A program made the translations under genes and the position numbers. A stretch of DNA of 6,145 nt from NCBI GenBank assembly GCA_938008575.1, contig CALLKB010000092.1:1-6145 (forward strand), given 5' to 3'. Every line of letters starts with the position of its first letter. Within the stretch, counting starts at the first letter, position 1. Below are positions 1-5,499 of the stretch, in pieces. The notes below the pieces were generated by a model. That model was not told the DNA's origin. It did no database searches and saw only the letters and a list, made by a program, of their open reading frames with translations. This DNA is from an uncultured Cytophagaceae bacterium. GTDB taxonomy: Bacteria; Bacteroidota; Bacteroidia; Cytophagales; Spirosomataceae.

Positions 1-63
1 TTAGCGTATCATTTAGGCCAAATAAATTACCATCGTAGGCTACTAAATACCTAATGCCTCTAC

Positions 64-98
64 TACCTTTGGCAAACCTTGGAGGTTTGCCAAAGGTA
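64..98. repeat. Perfect 16-bp inverted repeat with 3-nt loop (REP-like palindrome)
   Basis: The left arm TACCTTTGGCAAACCT (64-79) is exactly complementary to the right arm (83-98), with TGG between them. Neither side is followed by a run of T in the outgoing direction, so it is not a textbook intrinsic terminator, although it would form a very stable hairpin in RNA. Short perfect palindromes of this kind occur as dispersed intergenic repeats in Bacteroidota genomes; that this is one of them is inference from its form. The outer eight bases of each arm (TACCTTTG) match the Bacteroidota -7 promoter box, so the element presents such a box on each strand, both pointing inward. Confidence 0.85.
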
Positions 99-140
99 AA
101 GGGGAAAAATGACATGATTGAAAACTAAACTGATAAACAC

Positions 141-995
141 ATGAAAAAATTCTTTAAAATTCTCGGCTGGACTTTCCTCAGCATCATCCTCTTGCTTTCC
201 GTTGCCATGGGAACCTTTATGTATAAAGTGAAATATGGATTCCCGGTCAGCTACGAAACAGAAAAACCCGCGATTCAATTTCCTGCAAATCAGCCTGCCA
301 TTTTGGTCTTCACCAAAACCACAGGCTTCCGTCACGCAGAATCTATCGACGCCTCCATTCCTCTCTTGAAAGAGCTTGGGAAATCGCACAACTATTTTAT
401 CTATGAAACGGCCGATGGCGGGGTCTTTAATCCCGAACAATTGAAGCAATTCAGTTTGGTGATTTTTGATAATTCCACGGGACGTGTGTTGAATGACGAC
501 CAACAAACCGCGCTGGAAAAATATGTGGAAGAAGGTGGTTCGTTGATGGGTATTCATGGAGCGGGCGATGATTCTCACCGCTGGGAATGGTATGAAAATA
601 ATCTCTTAGGGGCTAAATTTTCCCATCATCCTTTGAATCCACAGTTCCAACAAGCCGATGTGCGCATGTCGGAAAATGTCGATTCCTTGTTTTCGAAAAA
701 CTTGGTGAAACAATGGAGCAATACCGACGAATGGTATGTCTTTTTTAATCAACCCAAAGATGTGAAAGTCCTATATTCCATCAATGGAGACAAGATTATT
801 CCGAATGGAAATATTCTTTGGACGACTGATAAGAACTTTGGCATGGGCGCAAATCACCCCGTGGCTTGGTACCGTGAAGTGGGGAAAGGAAAAACATTTT
901 ACACGTCCATGGGTCACTCGGCGGCCGTTTGGAAAAATCCAGATTACCTGAAACTTATTGAACAAGGCATCGCCTGGAGCATCCAAAAGAACTAG
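141..995 (+). CDS. Membrane-anchored ThuA-like domain protein
   Basis: A 284-residue protein with an N-terminal hydrophobic helix (about residues 8-28, after MKKFFK) and a ThuA-like domain (about 52-282), a class-I glutamine-amidotransferase-like fold named after the rhizobial trehalose-utilisation protein ThuA. Family signatures visible are the first strand and turn ILVFTKTTGFRH (54-65), the glycine-rich segment EEGGSLMGIHGAGDD (130-144), the G-x-x-F-x-x-HP stretch (157-164), NTDEWY (194-199), and the C-terminal HPVAWYREVGKGKTFYTSMGH (239-259) ending in a helix with GIAWS. The helix lacks a clear signal-peptidase site, so the domain is probably tethered to the outer face of the inner membrane. 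ThuA-like proteins in Bacteroidota usually accompany sugar oxidation or polysaccharide genes; no such partner is visible here, so the substrate is unknown. The start at 141 gives the only complete N-terminal helix; the leader is A-rich without a Shine-Dalgarno sequence. The stop codon interlocks with that of the convergent neighbour. Confidence 0.9.
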   Translation: MKKFFKILGWTFLSIILLLSVAMGTFMYKVKYGFPVSYETEKPAIQFPANQPAILVFTKTTGFRHAESIDASIPLLKELGKSHNYFIYETADGGVFNPEQLKQFSLVIFDNSTGRVLNDDQQTALEKYVEEGGSLMGIHGAGDDSHRWEWYENNLLGAKFSHHPLNPQFQQADVRMSENVDSLFSKNLVKQWSNTDEWYVFFNQPKDVKVLYSINGDKIIPNGNILWTTDKNFGMGANHPVAWYREVGKGKTFYTSMGHSAAVWKNPDYLKLIEQGIAWSIQKN

Positions 996-1258
996 TCCAA
1001 ATAAGGCAATAACTCCGCGCGCAATAATCCACTTCCGCCTCCATAATGTTGGATGATCGGTTGGCTTACTTGCGCGCGGATCAATGCCTCGTCAGTTTCC
1101 GAAACACTGGAACTTAATAGGAGCAAATCAAAGTTGCCGATTAACAGTTCTTCGACTGTCGGAAAAGACACCGCTTCCGCCGCATCATACTGATTAATTA
1201 ATCGGACCAATATGGCGACGATATCTGCATTTCCCCCGAAGACTGCGACAGTTTTCAT
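992..1258 (-). CDS. Small receiver-like (pseudo-receiver) protein downstream of pirin
   Basis: An 88-residue protein of unknown function. It opens with a strand and glycine turn VAVFGGN (4-10), a hydrophobic helix (12-22), a second strand (about 27-32), a helix (33-41), a strong strand FDLLLLSSS (43-51), a helix (53-63), and a strand leading to QHYGGGSGLL (70-79). This beta-alpha alternation and the FDLLLL strand resemble the first four units of a response-regulator receiver domain. However, the acidic pair after strand 1 is replaced by GGN, the phosphoacceptor Asp after strand 3 by Ser, and the chain ends before the usual fifth unit. If the homology is real, it cannot be phosphorylated in the usual way. 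The gene starts 5 bp after the first pirin stop codon, so the two are almost certainly co-transcribed. It has no signal peptide and is probably cytoplasmic. The receiver relationship is inference; the reading frame and operon position are seen directly. Confidence 0.75.
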   Translation of the reverse strand: MKTVAVFGGNADIVAILVRLINQYDAAEAVSFPTVEELLIGNFDLLLLSSSVSETDEALIRAQVSQPIIQHYGGGSGLLRAELLPYLD

Positions 1259-1263
1259 ATTTA

Positions 1264-1986
1264 TTAAATTTGCATCGGTACTTCCATCAACAAAATTTCT
1301 GCGTCGGCTGTCAAGGCTTTGAGTTCAAACGATTCAGCCCCGCGAATACCTAATCCATCGCGTGGCGATAAAGTTTGGCCATCGATTTCAAAACTTCCTG
1401 AAAGCACAAAGGCATAGATCCCATTCCCTGCTTTTTTGATTGCGTAGTTCGTCTCAATCCCTTGGTCAAATTTTCCCATGTGAAACCAAGCATCTTGGTG
1501 AATCCAAACGCCCGCATCTTCTGCATTCGGGGATAAAATTTGTTGCAATTGATTATGGCGGTCGGCAACATTCAGCGTAATTTGATCATACCGCGGCGTC
1601 ACATTTTTCTTGTTTGGGAATACCCAAATCTGCAAAAATTTAACAGTTGCGTCTTTGTTTCGATTGTATTCGCTGTGGTAAATTCCTGTTCCGGCACTCA
1701 TTACTTGGATATCCCCGTGACGGATCACCGCCTTATTCCCCATGCTATCCTGATGTTCCAAATCTCCCTCAAGCGGGATACTGATAATCTCCATGTTGTC
1801 ATGGGGATGTTGGCCAAAACCCATTCCGCCCGAAACGGTATCGTCATTTAGCACGCGCAATGCCCCGAAATGAATTCGAGAAGGATTATGGTAGTTGGCA
1901 AAACTAAAGGTGTGATAACTTTGAAGCCAGCCATGATTCGCGGCTCCGCGGGAATCAGCTGCATGTAACTCATAAGATTTCATCAT
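1264..1986 (-). CDS. Pirin family protein (YhaK/YhhW-type bicupin)
   Basis: A 240-residue, two-cupin protein of normal length for bacterial pirins such as E. coli YhhW and YhaK. The N-terminal cupin holds the family signatures HTFSFANY (25-32), FGQHPHDNMEI (57-67) and SAGTGIYHSEYN (97-108). All four expected metal ligands are present: H60, H62, H104 and E106, equivalent to His57, His59, His101 and Glu103 of YhhW. The C-terminal cupin (about 150-238) is less conserved, as is usual. Characterised relatives bind iron or another divalent metal and some oxidise quercetin; others act as redox-sensitive regulators, so the true substrate here is not known. Two adjacent ATG codons (1986 and 1983) could start translation. 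The gene ends in tandem stops (TAATAA, 1266-1261) and is followed after a few bases by the small receiver-like gene. It diverges from the LOG gene across 97 bp. Confidence 0.95.
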   Translation of the reverse strand: MMKSYELHAADSRGAANHGWLQSYHTFSFANYHNPSRIHFGALRVLNDDTVSGGMGFGQHPHDNMEIISIPLEGDLEHQDSMGNKAVIRHGDIQVMSAGTGIYHSEYNRNKDATVKFLQIWVFPNKKNVTPRYDQITLNVADRHNQLQQILSPNAEDAGVWIHQDAWFHMGKFDQGIETNYAIKKAGNGIYAFVLSGSFEIDGQTLSPRDGLGIRGAESFELKALTADAEILLMEVPMQI

Positions 1987-1992
1987 TGACGG

Positions 1993-2021
1993 ATTAATTT
2001 TAGTAAAGCTAGTATTAATTT
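1993..2021. promoter_or_regulatory. Two ATTAATTT direct repeats, 21 bp apart, upstream of pirin
   Basis: ATTAATTT occurs at 1993-2000 and again at 2014-2021, a start-to-start distance of 21 bp or about two helical turns. The second copy runs into the palindrome AATTTAAATT (2017-2026). Both lie just upstream of the pirin start in the divergent pirin/LOG region, around a weak minus-strand -7-like sequence TAGCTTTA (2011-2004). The spacing would suit a dimeric regulator on one face of the DNA, but the region is A/T-rich and chance repetition is quite possible. Confidence 0.3.
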
Positions 2022-2055
2022 AAATTGGTTGCGGTTAAAATGTGGAATTTAGGCG

Positions 2056-2063
2056 TAGTTTTG
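2056..2063 (+). promoter_or_regulatory. Bacteroidota-type -7 box upstream of the LOG gene
   Basis: TAGTTTTG matches the Bacteroidota primary-sigma -7 consensus TAnnTTTG exactly and predicts a transcript start near 2068-2070, giving a leader of about 15 bases before the ATG at 2084. The best -33 candidate is the TTG at 2029-2031, 24 bp upstream of the box, which is somewhat further than usual. It would drive the LOG-esterase pair. Confidence 0.5.
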
Positions 2064-2083
2064 AAGGAAACTTATTTTAACAA

Positions 2084-2818
2084 ATGAACAACAATTCTGA
2101 AAACGCTTTTTTAGCCGGTCCGCGTTCCCGCTGGAAAGAATTTTTATTCTCATTGGAAGTTTTATTTCAATTTATCAAAGGTTTTCGAAACCTACATTTT
2201 GTTGGCCCCTGCATCACCATTTTCGGTTCAGCTCGATTTGGGCCAGATGATGTTTATTATCAAACAACAGAGGAACTTGCTGGACTGCTAGGAAATGAGG
2301 GTTTTGCAATCATGACGGGTGGTGGCCCAGGTATTATGGAGGCGGCGAATAAAGGTGCCAAAAATGCGGGAACCTTGTCGCTCGGTTGTAACATTGAACT
2401 TCCCTTTGAACAACATCCTAATCCGTATTTGGACCGCATGGTCAATATTCGTTACTTCTTTGTGCGAAAGGAATTGCTACGAAAATATTCGTCTGGTTTT
2501 GTCATCATGCCGGGCGGCCTAGGTACTTTGGATGAGTTTTTTGAAGTGATTACTTTAATTCAAACGGGTAAGATGAAAAACTTCCCTGTCGTGGTGATGG
2601 GGCTGGAATACCACGAACAATTGATGCGTTATTTCGAGTCGTTGATTAAAGAAGCGACGGTTGGGTCAACGGATTTCCAACATATCTTATTCACGGATGA
2701 TATTGCAGAGGCGGTGGAGCATATCCGAAATTTTACCGAGCGAGCACCCGAAAAACATGCTCATTTAGATAAACCTTTGTGGATTTTAGGAGAAAGAAAA
2801 ATAAAACGAAGAAAATGA
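2084..2818 (+). CDS. LOG family (TIGR00730) nucleotide-binding protein, probable nucleoside-monophosphate phosphoribohydrolase
   Basis: A 244-residue cytoplasmic Rossmann-fold protein of the LONELY GUY / 'lysine decarboxylase-like' family. The signature motifs are a first strand ITIFGSAR (44-51), MTGGGPGIMEAANKGA (77-92), the conserved RK after the Phe-rich strand (R128-K129), and PGGLGTLDE (143-151), the family's PGGxGTxxE motif with its catalytic-type Glu at 151. Characterised members cleave the N-glycosidic bond of nucleoside 5'-monophosphates, releasing ribose 5-phosphate and a free base; in plants and some microbes the base is a cytokinin. In most bacteria the natural substrate is unresolved, and older annotation as a decarboxylase is not supported. 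An N-terminal extension of about 40 residues, typical of the longer bacterial subgroup, precedes the domain, and the C-terminus is very basic (ERKIKRRK). A -7 promoter box lies about 20 bases upstream. The stop overlaps the esterase start as ATGA. Confidence 0.93.
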   Translation: MNNNSENAFLAGPRSRWKEFLFSLEVLFQFIKGFRNLHFVGPCITIFGSARFGPDDVYYQTTEELAGLLGNEGFAIMTGGGPGIMEAANKGAKNAGTLSLGCNIELPFEQHPNPYLDRMVNIRYFFVRKELLRKYSSGFVIMPGGLGTLDEFFEVITLIQTGKMKNFPVVVMGLEYHEQLMRYFESLIKEATVGSTDFQHILFTDDIAEAVEHIRNFTERAPEKHAHLDKPLWILGERKIKRRK

Positions 2819-4323
2819 AACTAAGTCTGATTTTTGTTTGCCTTTTCGCTGTGAGCGGTGTGGCGCAGTCGGTTCAAGTGAAGACCCAAAAAGGTGTTGT
2901 GGAAGGGGAAAAATTCGGATCTATCCATCGCTTTTTGGGTATTCCATTTGCGCAGCCACCTGTGGGAGATTTACGCTGGAAAGCCCCGCAGGATTTAGCG
3001 AATTGGCAAGGAGTAAAATCCGTGAAAGCTTATGGACCAAGTCCCATGCAAGCGGAGCCAAAACCTTTTATGGTTTGGTCGGAGGAATATTTAATTCCCA
3101 AAGAACCTATTAGCGAAGATTGCTTGTATTTAAACGTTTGGAATGACTCCAAAGAAAATGGCCCTAAGCCCGTTCTGGTTTATATTTATGGCGGAGGTTT
3201 CCGAAGCGGAGGCTCGGCTTGTCCTATTTATGATGGTGCAGCGACTGCAGCTAAAGGCGTCGTTTTTGTTAGTATCAATTACCGAGTGGGAACCTTTGGT
3301 TTCCTAGCGCATCCGGAGCTTAGCAAGGAGTCAGCAGCTGGCGTATCAGGAAATTATGGTCTTTTAGATATGATTTCGGCGCTGAAATGGATCCAAGCGA
3401 ACATCGCCGCTTTTGGTGGAGATCCGAATCAGGTGACCATTGCGGGGCAATCTGCCGGTGCCTTTGCCGTGAACTATTTATGCGCATCACCTTTGGCCAA
3501 AGGGCTTTTCAAGCGCGCTATTGCGGAGAGCGGAAGCGCCATGCTTTCGAGTCCTTTGCGTCCTGCGACGAACCAAGCAGCAGCGGAGGCGACTGGCGTA
3601 GCGTTTGCAACCAAATTAGGAGCAGAAAATCTCCAAGCCATGCGAGCTAAATCGGCCAGTGAAATATTAGCAGCTCTAGGTGGTTTATCGTCCCCTTATT
3701 TGGATGGCTATGTAGAGCCCTTGAATATGGTTCAGGCATATGAGAGCCAACAAGCGAATGATGTGGATTTACTTATAGGGTGGAATTCGGAGGATGTTGT
3801 TAGTAATCGGTGGTTGCCTGCGCAGGAATACCAACAAATACTAGCGAAAAAATATGGCGCTAAAGCGACAGAAATGTTGACTTATTATCCCGCATCCACG
3901 GACGCAGAGGCAGCGATTTCTCAGCGAAATTTGAGTCGGGATGAGACCTTCGGGGCAGGCGTATTTTTCTGGGCCAAAACACAAATGAAACATGGGAAAT
4001 CTCCCGTTTACCTCTATAATTTCAATCGGCAGATTCCTGGCGATACGCCAGAAACTCAGAATGGTGCATTCCATACGGGCGAGGTTCCCTATGCTTATGA
4101 TAATCTAGCGAAAGTGCGGAGGCCATATCAGGCGATTGATCGCCAACTTGCCAACTACATGTCGAACTATTGGGTCAATTTTGCCAAAACGGGGAATCCA
4201 AATGGAAAAGGTTTGCCAGTTTGGCCACGGTTTCAAGCCGAGAATAACATGATGCAATTGGATGTGGAAACAAGGGCTACAACATTGAAAAATGCTAAAG
4301 CGCTTGAATTAATTGCTCAATAG
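2815..4323 (+). CDS. Secreted type-B carboxylesterase (alpha/beta hydrolase, COesterase family)
   Basis: A 502-residue ester hydrolase exported by a signal peptide (residues 1 to about 17, ending SGVA before QSV), so it acts in the periplasm or outside the cell. Family motifs in order are FLGIPFAQPPVGDLRW (40-55), EDCLYLNVW (101-109), the oxyanion-hole loop YGGGF (125-129), NYRVGTFGF (155-163), GNYGLLD (179-185), the nucleophile elbow GQSAG with Ser213 (most relatives have GESAG), and FHTGEVPY (419-426) with catalytic His420. The acid position lies in GWNSED (322-327): relatives usually read GxNxDE, so here Asp327 stands where Glu is common, or Glu326 serves instead. The substrate cannot be read from sequence. 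The frame is open from 2779, but the ATG at 2815 is chosen because it begins the signal peptide and overlaps the LOG stop by ATGA, pointing to translational coupling. The C-terminal WVNFAKTGNPNG (453-464) is a usual family ending. Confidence 0.95.
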   Translation: MKLSLIFVCLFAVSGVAQSVQVKTQKGVVEGEKFGSIHRFLGIPFAQPPVGDLRWKAPQDLANWQGVKSVKAYGPSPMQAEPKPFMVWSEEYLIPKEPISEDCLYLNVWNDSKENGPKPVLVYIYGGGFRSGGSACPIYDGAATAAKGVVFVSINYRVGTFGFLAHPELSKESAAGVSGNYGLLDMISALKWIQANIAAFGGDPNQVTIAGQSAGAFAVNYLCASPLAKGLFKRAIAESGSAMLSSPLRPATNQAAAEATGVAFATKLGAENLQAMRAKSASEILAALGGLSSPYLDGYVEPLNMVQAYESQQANDVDLLIGWNSEDVVSNRWLPAQEYQQILAKKYGAKATEMLTYYPASTDAEAAISQRNLSRDETFGAGVFFWAKTQMKHGKSPVYLYNFNRQIPGDTPETQNGAFHTGEVPYAYDNLAKVRRPYQAIDRQLANYMSNYWVNFAKTGNPNGKGLPVWPRFQAENNMMQLDVETRATTLKNAKALELIAQ

Positions 4324-4325
4324 GT

Positions 4326-4697
4326 TTACTTTTTCAGCAAATCGCGAATTTCTTTGAGCAGTTCCACTTGGGGGTCTTTTTTCTTTTCCTCTTTGGGTAC
4401 ATCAACTAAATTGACTTTGTTGATGGCCTTGATGATGGCGAAAAGAACGAGGGAAATTAAGACAAATTGAATGATGGCTGCGAGGGATTTGCCATATTTT
4501 ACGGCACCCCAAGACAGTTTGTCGATGTCGGCAACGCCCGCAGCTTCAATCGCAGGCGTTAAGATTAACGGCGTGATGATGTCAGAAACGAGGGAATTAA
4601 TGATGCTAGAGAATGCAGCTCCGATAACGACGGCGACTGACAATTCAATGACATTTCCTTTGATGGCGAAGGCCCTAAACTCTTTTATCCAATTCAT
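4326..4697 (-). CDS. mscL: Large-conductance mechanosensitive channel MscL
   Basis: An inner-membrane channel that opens under membrane tension to release solutes after hypo-osmotic shock; it works as a homopentamer. From the chosen start it has 123 residues, within the family's usual range. It shows the N-terminal amphipathic segment MNWIKEFRAFAIKGN, the first transmembrane helix with VIELSVAVVIGAAFSSII, the conserved SDIITPLI, a periplasmic loop (about 48-66), a second transmembrane helix (about 70-91), a basic and acidic linker KEEKKKDP and the C-terminal helical bundle VELLKEIRDLLKK. An ATG four codons upstream (4709) is also in frame. The start at 4697 is preferred because it aligns with the E. 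coli start (MSIIKEF) and because the -7 box at 4718-4725 would leave almost no leader for the upstream ATG. The stop codon lies 2 bp from the stop of the convergent esterase. Confidence 0.96.
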   Translation of the reverse strand: MNWIKEFRAFAIKGNVIELSVAVVIGAAFSSIINSLVSDIITPLILTPAIEAAGVADIDKLSWGAVKYGKSLAAIIQFVLISLVLFAIIKAINKVNLVDVPKEEKKKDPQVELLKEIRDLLKK

Positions 4698-4717
4698 GCG
4701 AGAAATCATTTATCACT

Positions 4718-4725
4718 CAAAGATA
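4718..4725 (-). promoter_or_regulatory. Bacteroidota-type -7 box for mscL
   Basis: Read on the minus strand this is TATCTTTG, an exact TAnnTTTG match. It predicts a transcript start near 4714, about 16 bases before the preferred mscL start at 4697. A minus-strand TTTG (4744-4741) could be the -33 element, though the 15-bp gap is short. A near-match on the plus strand, TTATTTTG (4731-4738), may serve the divergent small secreted protein, so the two promoters would overlap in a 57-bp region. Confidence 0.5.
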
Positions 4726-4754
4726 ATCGCTTATTTTGCACAAAAATACACATC

Positions 4755-5075
4755 ATGAAAAACTATTTAGTCGCATTTTTACTACTCTCGTTTGCGAGCA
4801 TGGCTCAAAAGCCTTTCGGAAAAATTAATCCGAGTTTACCTGTTGATACCTTAGCGGCTTCTTGCGGTTCTTGTAATTTCAAGATGGCAAAAAAAGGATG
4901 TTTTTTAGCGGTCAAAAAAGATGATATTGCCTATGAGGTGAAGGGGACAGGATTAGACGACCATGGTGATGCCCATGCAGCCGATGGTTTTTGCATGGCT
5001 GTCCGTAAGGCTCGCGTTCAAGGCAAAGTTGAAAATGGCTTTTTTGTTGCTACGTATTTCGAATTATTGAAATAA
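4755..5075 (+). CDS. Small secreted Cys/His-rich protein, DUF6370-like
   Basis: A 106-residue protein with a signal peptide (1 to about 18, ending SMAQ), so probably periplasmic. The mature part has a conserved-looking core: CGSCNFKM (37-44), KGCFLAV (47-53), then DDHGDAHAADGFC (68-80) and a final Val/Phe-rich strand. Four cysteines (37, 40, 49, 80) and two histidines (70, 74) form a pattern that could bind a metal ion or make two disulfides. No enzyme motif is recognised. The layout matches my recollection of a Bacteroidota family of unknown function (DUF6370); that family number is from memory and not checked. It is divergent from mscL, and a hairpin follows its stop codon, so it is probably a single-gene transcript. 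Confidence 0.8.
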   Translation: MKNYLVAFLLLSFASMAQKPFGKINPSLPVDTLAASCGSCNFKMAKKGCFLAVKKDDIAYEVKGTGLDDHGDAHAADGFCMAVRKARVQGKVENGFFVATYFELLK

Positions 5076-5077
5076 AA

Positions 5078-5106
5078 AAACACCACGCGAATATCGGGTG
5101 GCGTTT
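5078..5106 (+). terminator. Probable intrinsic terminator after the Cys/His-rich protein
   Basis: Three bases after the stop codon a hairpin can form: AAAC (5078-5081) with GTTT (5103-5106), CCAC (5083-5086) with GTGG (5098-5101), and CGA (5088-5090) with TCG (5094-5096). It is interrupted by one A-C and one G-G mismatch and closed by a 3-base loop. An A tract precedes it and three T's end the stem, but there is no longer T run, so termination strength is uncertain. Confidence 0.5.
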
Positions 5107-5183
5107 CAGTATTAAACTTCATCAACAAACTAAATAACATGTCCTAAAGGCTTTAAAAGCATTATTTTACTCAAGTAATTTAG

Positions 5184-5191
5184 TACATTTG
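5184..5191 (+). promoter_or_regulatory. Bacteroidota-type -7 box for the 91-residue secreted protein
   Basis: TACATTTG is an exact TAnnTTTG match, placing the transcript start near 5195-5198 and leaving about 20 A/T-rich leader bases before the ATG at 5218. No good -33 TTTG is visible at the expected distance. The rest of the intergenic stretch 5107-5217 shows no gene, only a minor GCTTT-A-AAAGC palindrome (5150-5160). Confidence 0.5.
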
Positions 5192-5217
5192 AAAGTTCAT
5201 CCTAGTTAAAAAATTTT

Positions 5218-5493
5218 ATGAAAAAGATTTTAGTATTGGCTGCTTCGGTAGCATTGTTTTCGTTTGCCGCAGATAAATTCATCACGATGCGCATTCCAGA
5301 ACCAACCGTGAATTACCACTGGAATAATTTGAATAACATCAAGGCCATTGCTGATCAAAGTAATTTGCCACATGCGCAAGTAAAATTCATCATCGCGTCA
5401 ATCGATAGTCTTCAAAAAGATATGGCGAAAAATGCACGTTTGGATAGCGCTGTAGCAACACCCGCTCCTTCGGCAGTTCAAAAGAAAAAGTAA
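5218..5493 (+). CDS. Small secreted protein of unknown function
   Basis: A 91-residue protein that I do not recognise. It begins with a clear signal peptide (MKKILVLAASVALFSFAA, cleavage likely after residue 17 or 18), so the mature form of about 73 residues is probably periplasmic or surface-exposed. The middle (about 28-72) carries an aromatic stretch NYHWNNL followed by two predicted amphipathic helices, IKAIADQSNL and HAQVKFIIASIDSLQKDMAKN, separated by a proline. The tail is low-complexity Ala/Pro/Ser ending in four near-consecutive basic residues (QKKK). It contains no cysteine, so it is not a lipoprotein. It has its own -7 promoter box upstream and a strong hairpin downstream, so it is probably transcribed alone. 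The signal peptide and flanking signals argue that it is a real gene despite its size. Confidence 0.75.
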   Translation: MKKILVLAASVALFSFAADKFITMRIPEPTVNYHWNNLNNIKAIADQSNLPHAQVKFIIASIDSLQKDMAKNARLDSAVATPAPSAVQKKK

Positions 5494-5499
5494 TTTTAC

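Noticed and set aside
64..98. Palindrome as an ordinary intrinsic terminator
   Set aside because: No T run follows the stem on either strand.
1..115. Minus-strand frame open from an ATG at 115 to the left edge (about 38 codons), and short plus-strand frames ending at 36-38 and 52-54 that might be the tail of an upstream gene
   Set aside because: The minus-strand frame translates straight through the palindrome, and all are too short to show any family signature. They cannot be excluded without the flanking sequence.
63..578. 171-codon open frame on the minus strand, antisense to the ThuA-like gene
   Set aside because: It overlaps a clearly conserved gene over most of its length, its translation has no domain-like pattern, and its end falls inside the palindromic repeat.
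1350..1851. Open frames of 73 and 103 codons within the pirin gene
   Set aside because: They are shadows of the pirin frame, which has all family motifs and metal ligands.
2779..2814. Esterase start at the upstream ATG (2779)
   Set aside because: It would add twelve mostly charged residues before a normal signal peptide; the ATG at 2815 gives a proper signal peptide and an ATGA overlap.
2838..3650. Short frames inside the esterase, one Cys-rich (2838-3113) that at first looks zinc-finger-like
   Set aside because: These are out-of-frame readings of a well conserved esterase region; the cysteines come from the shifted frame.
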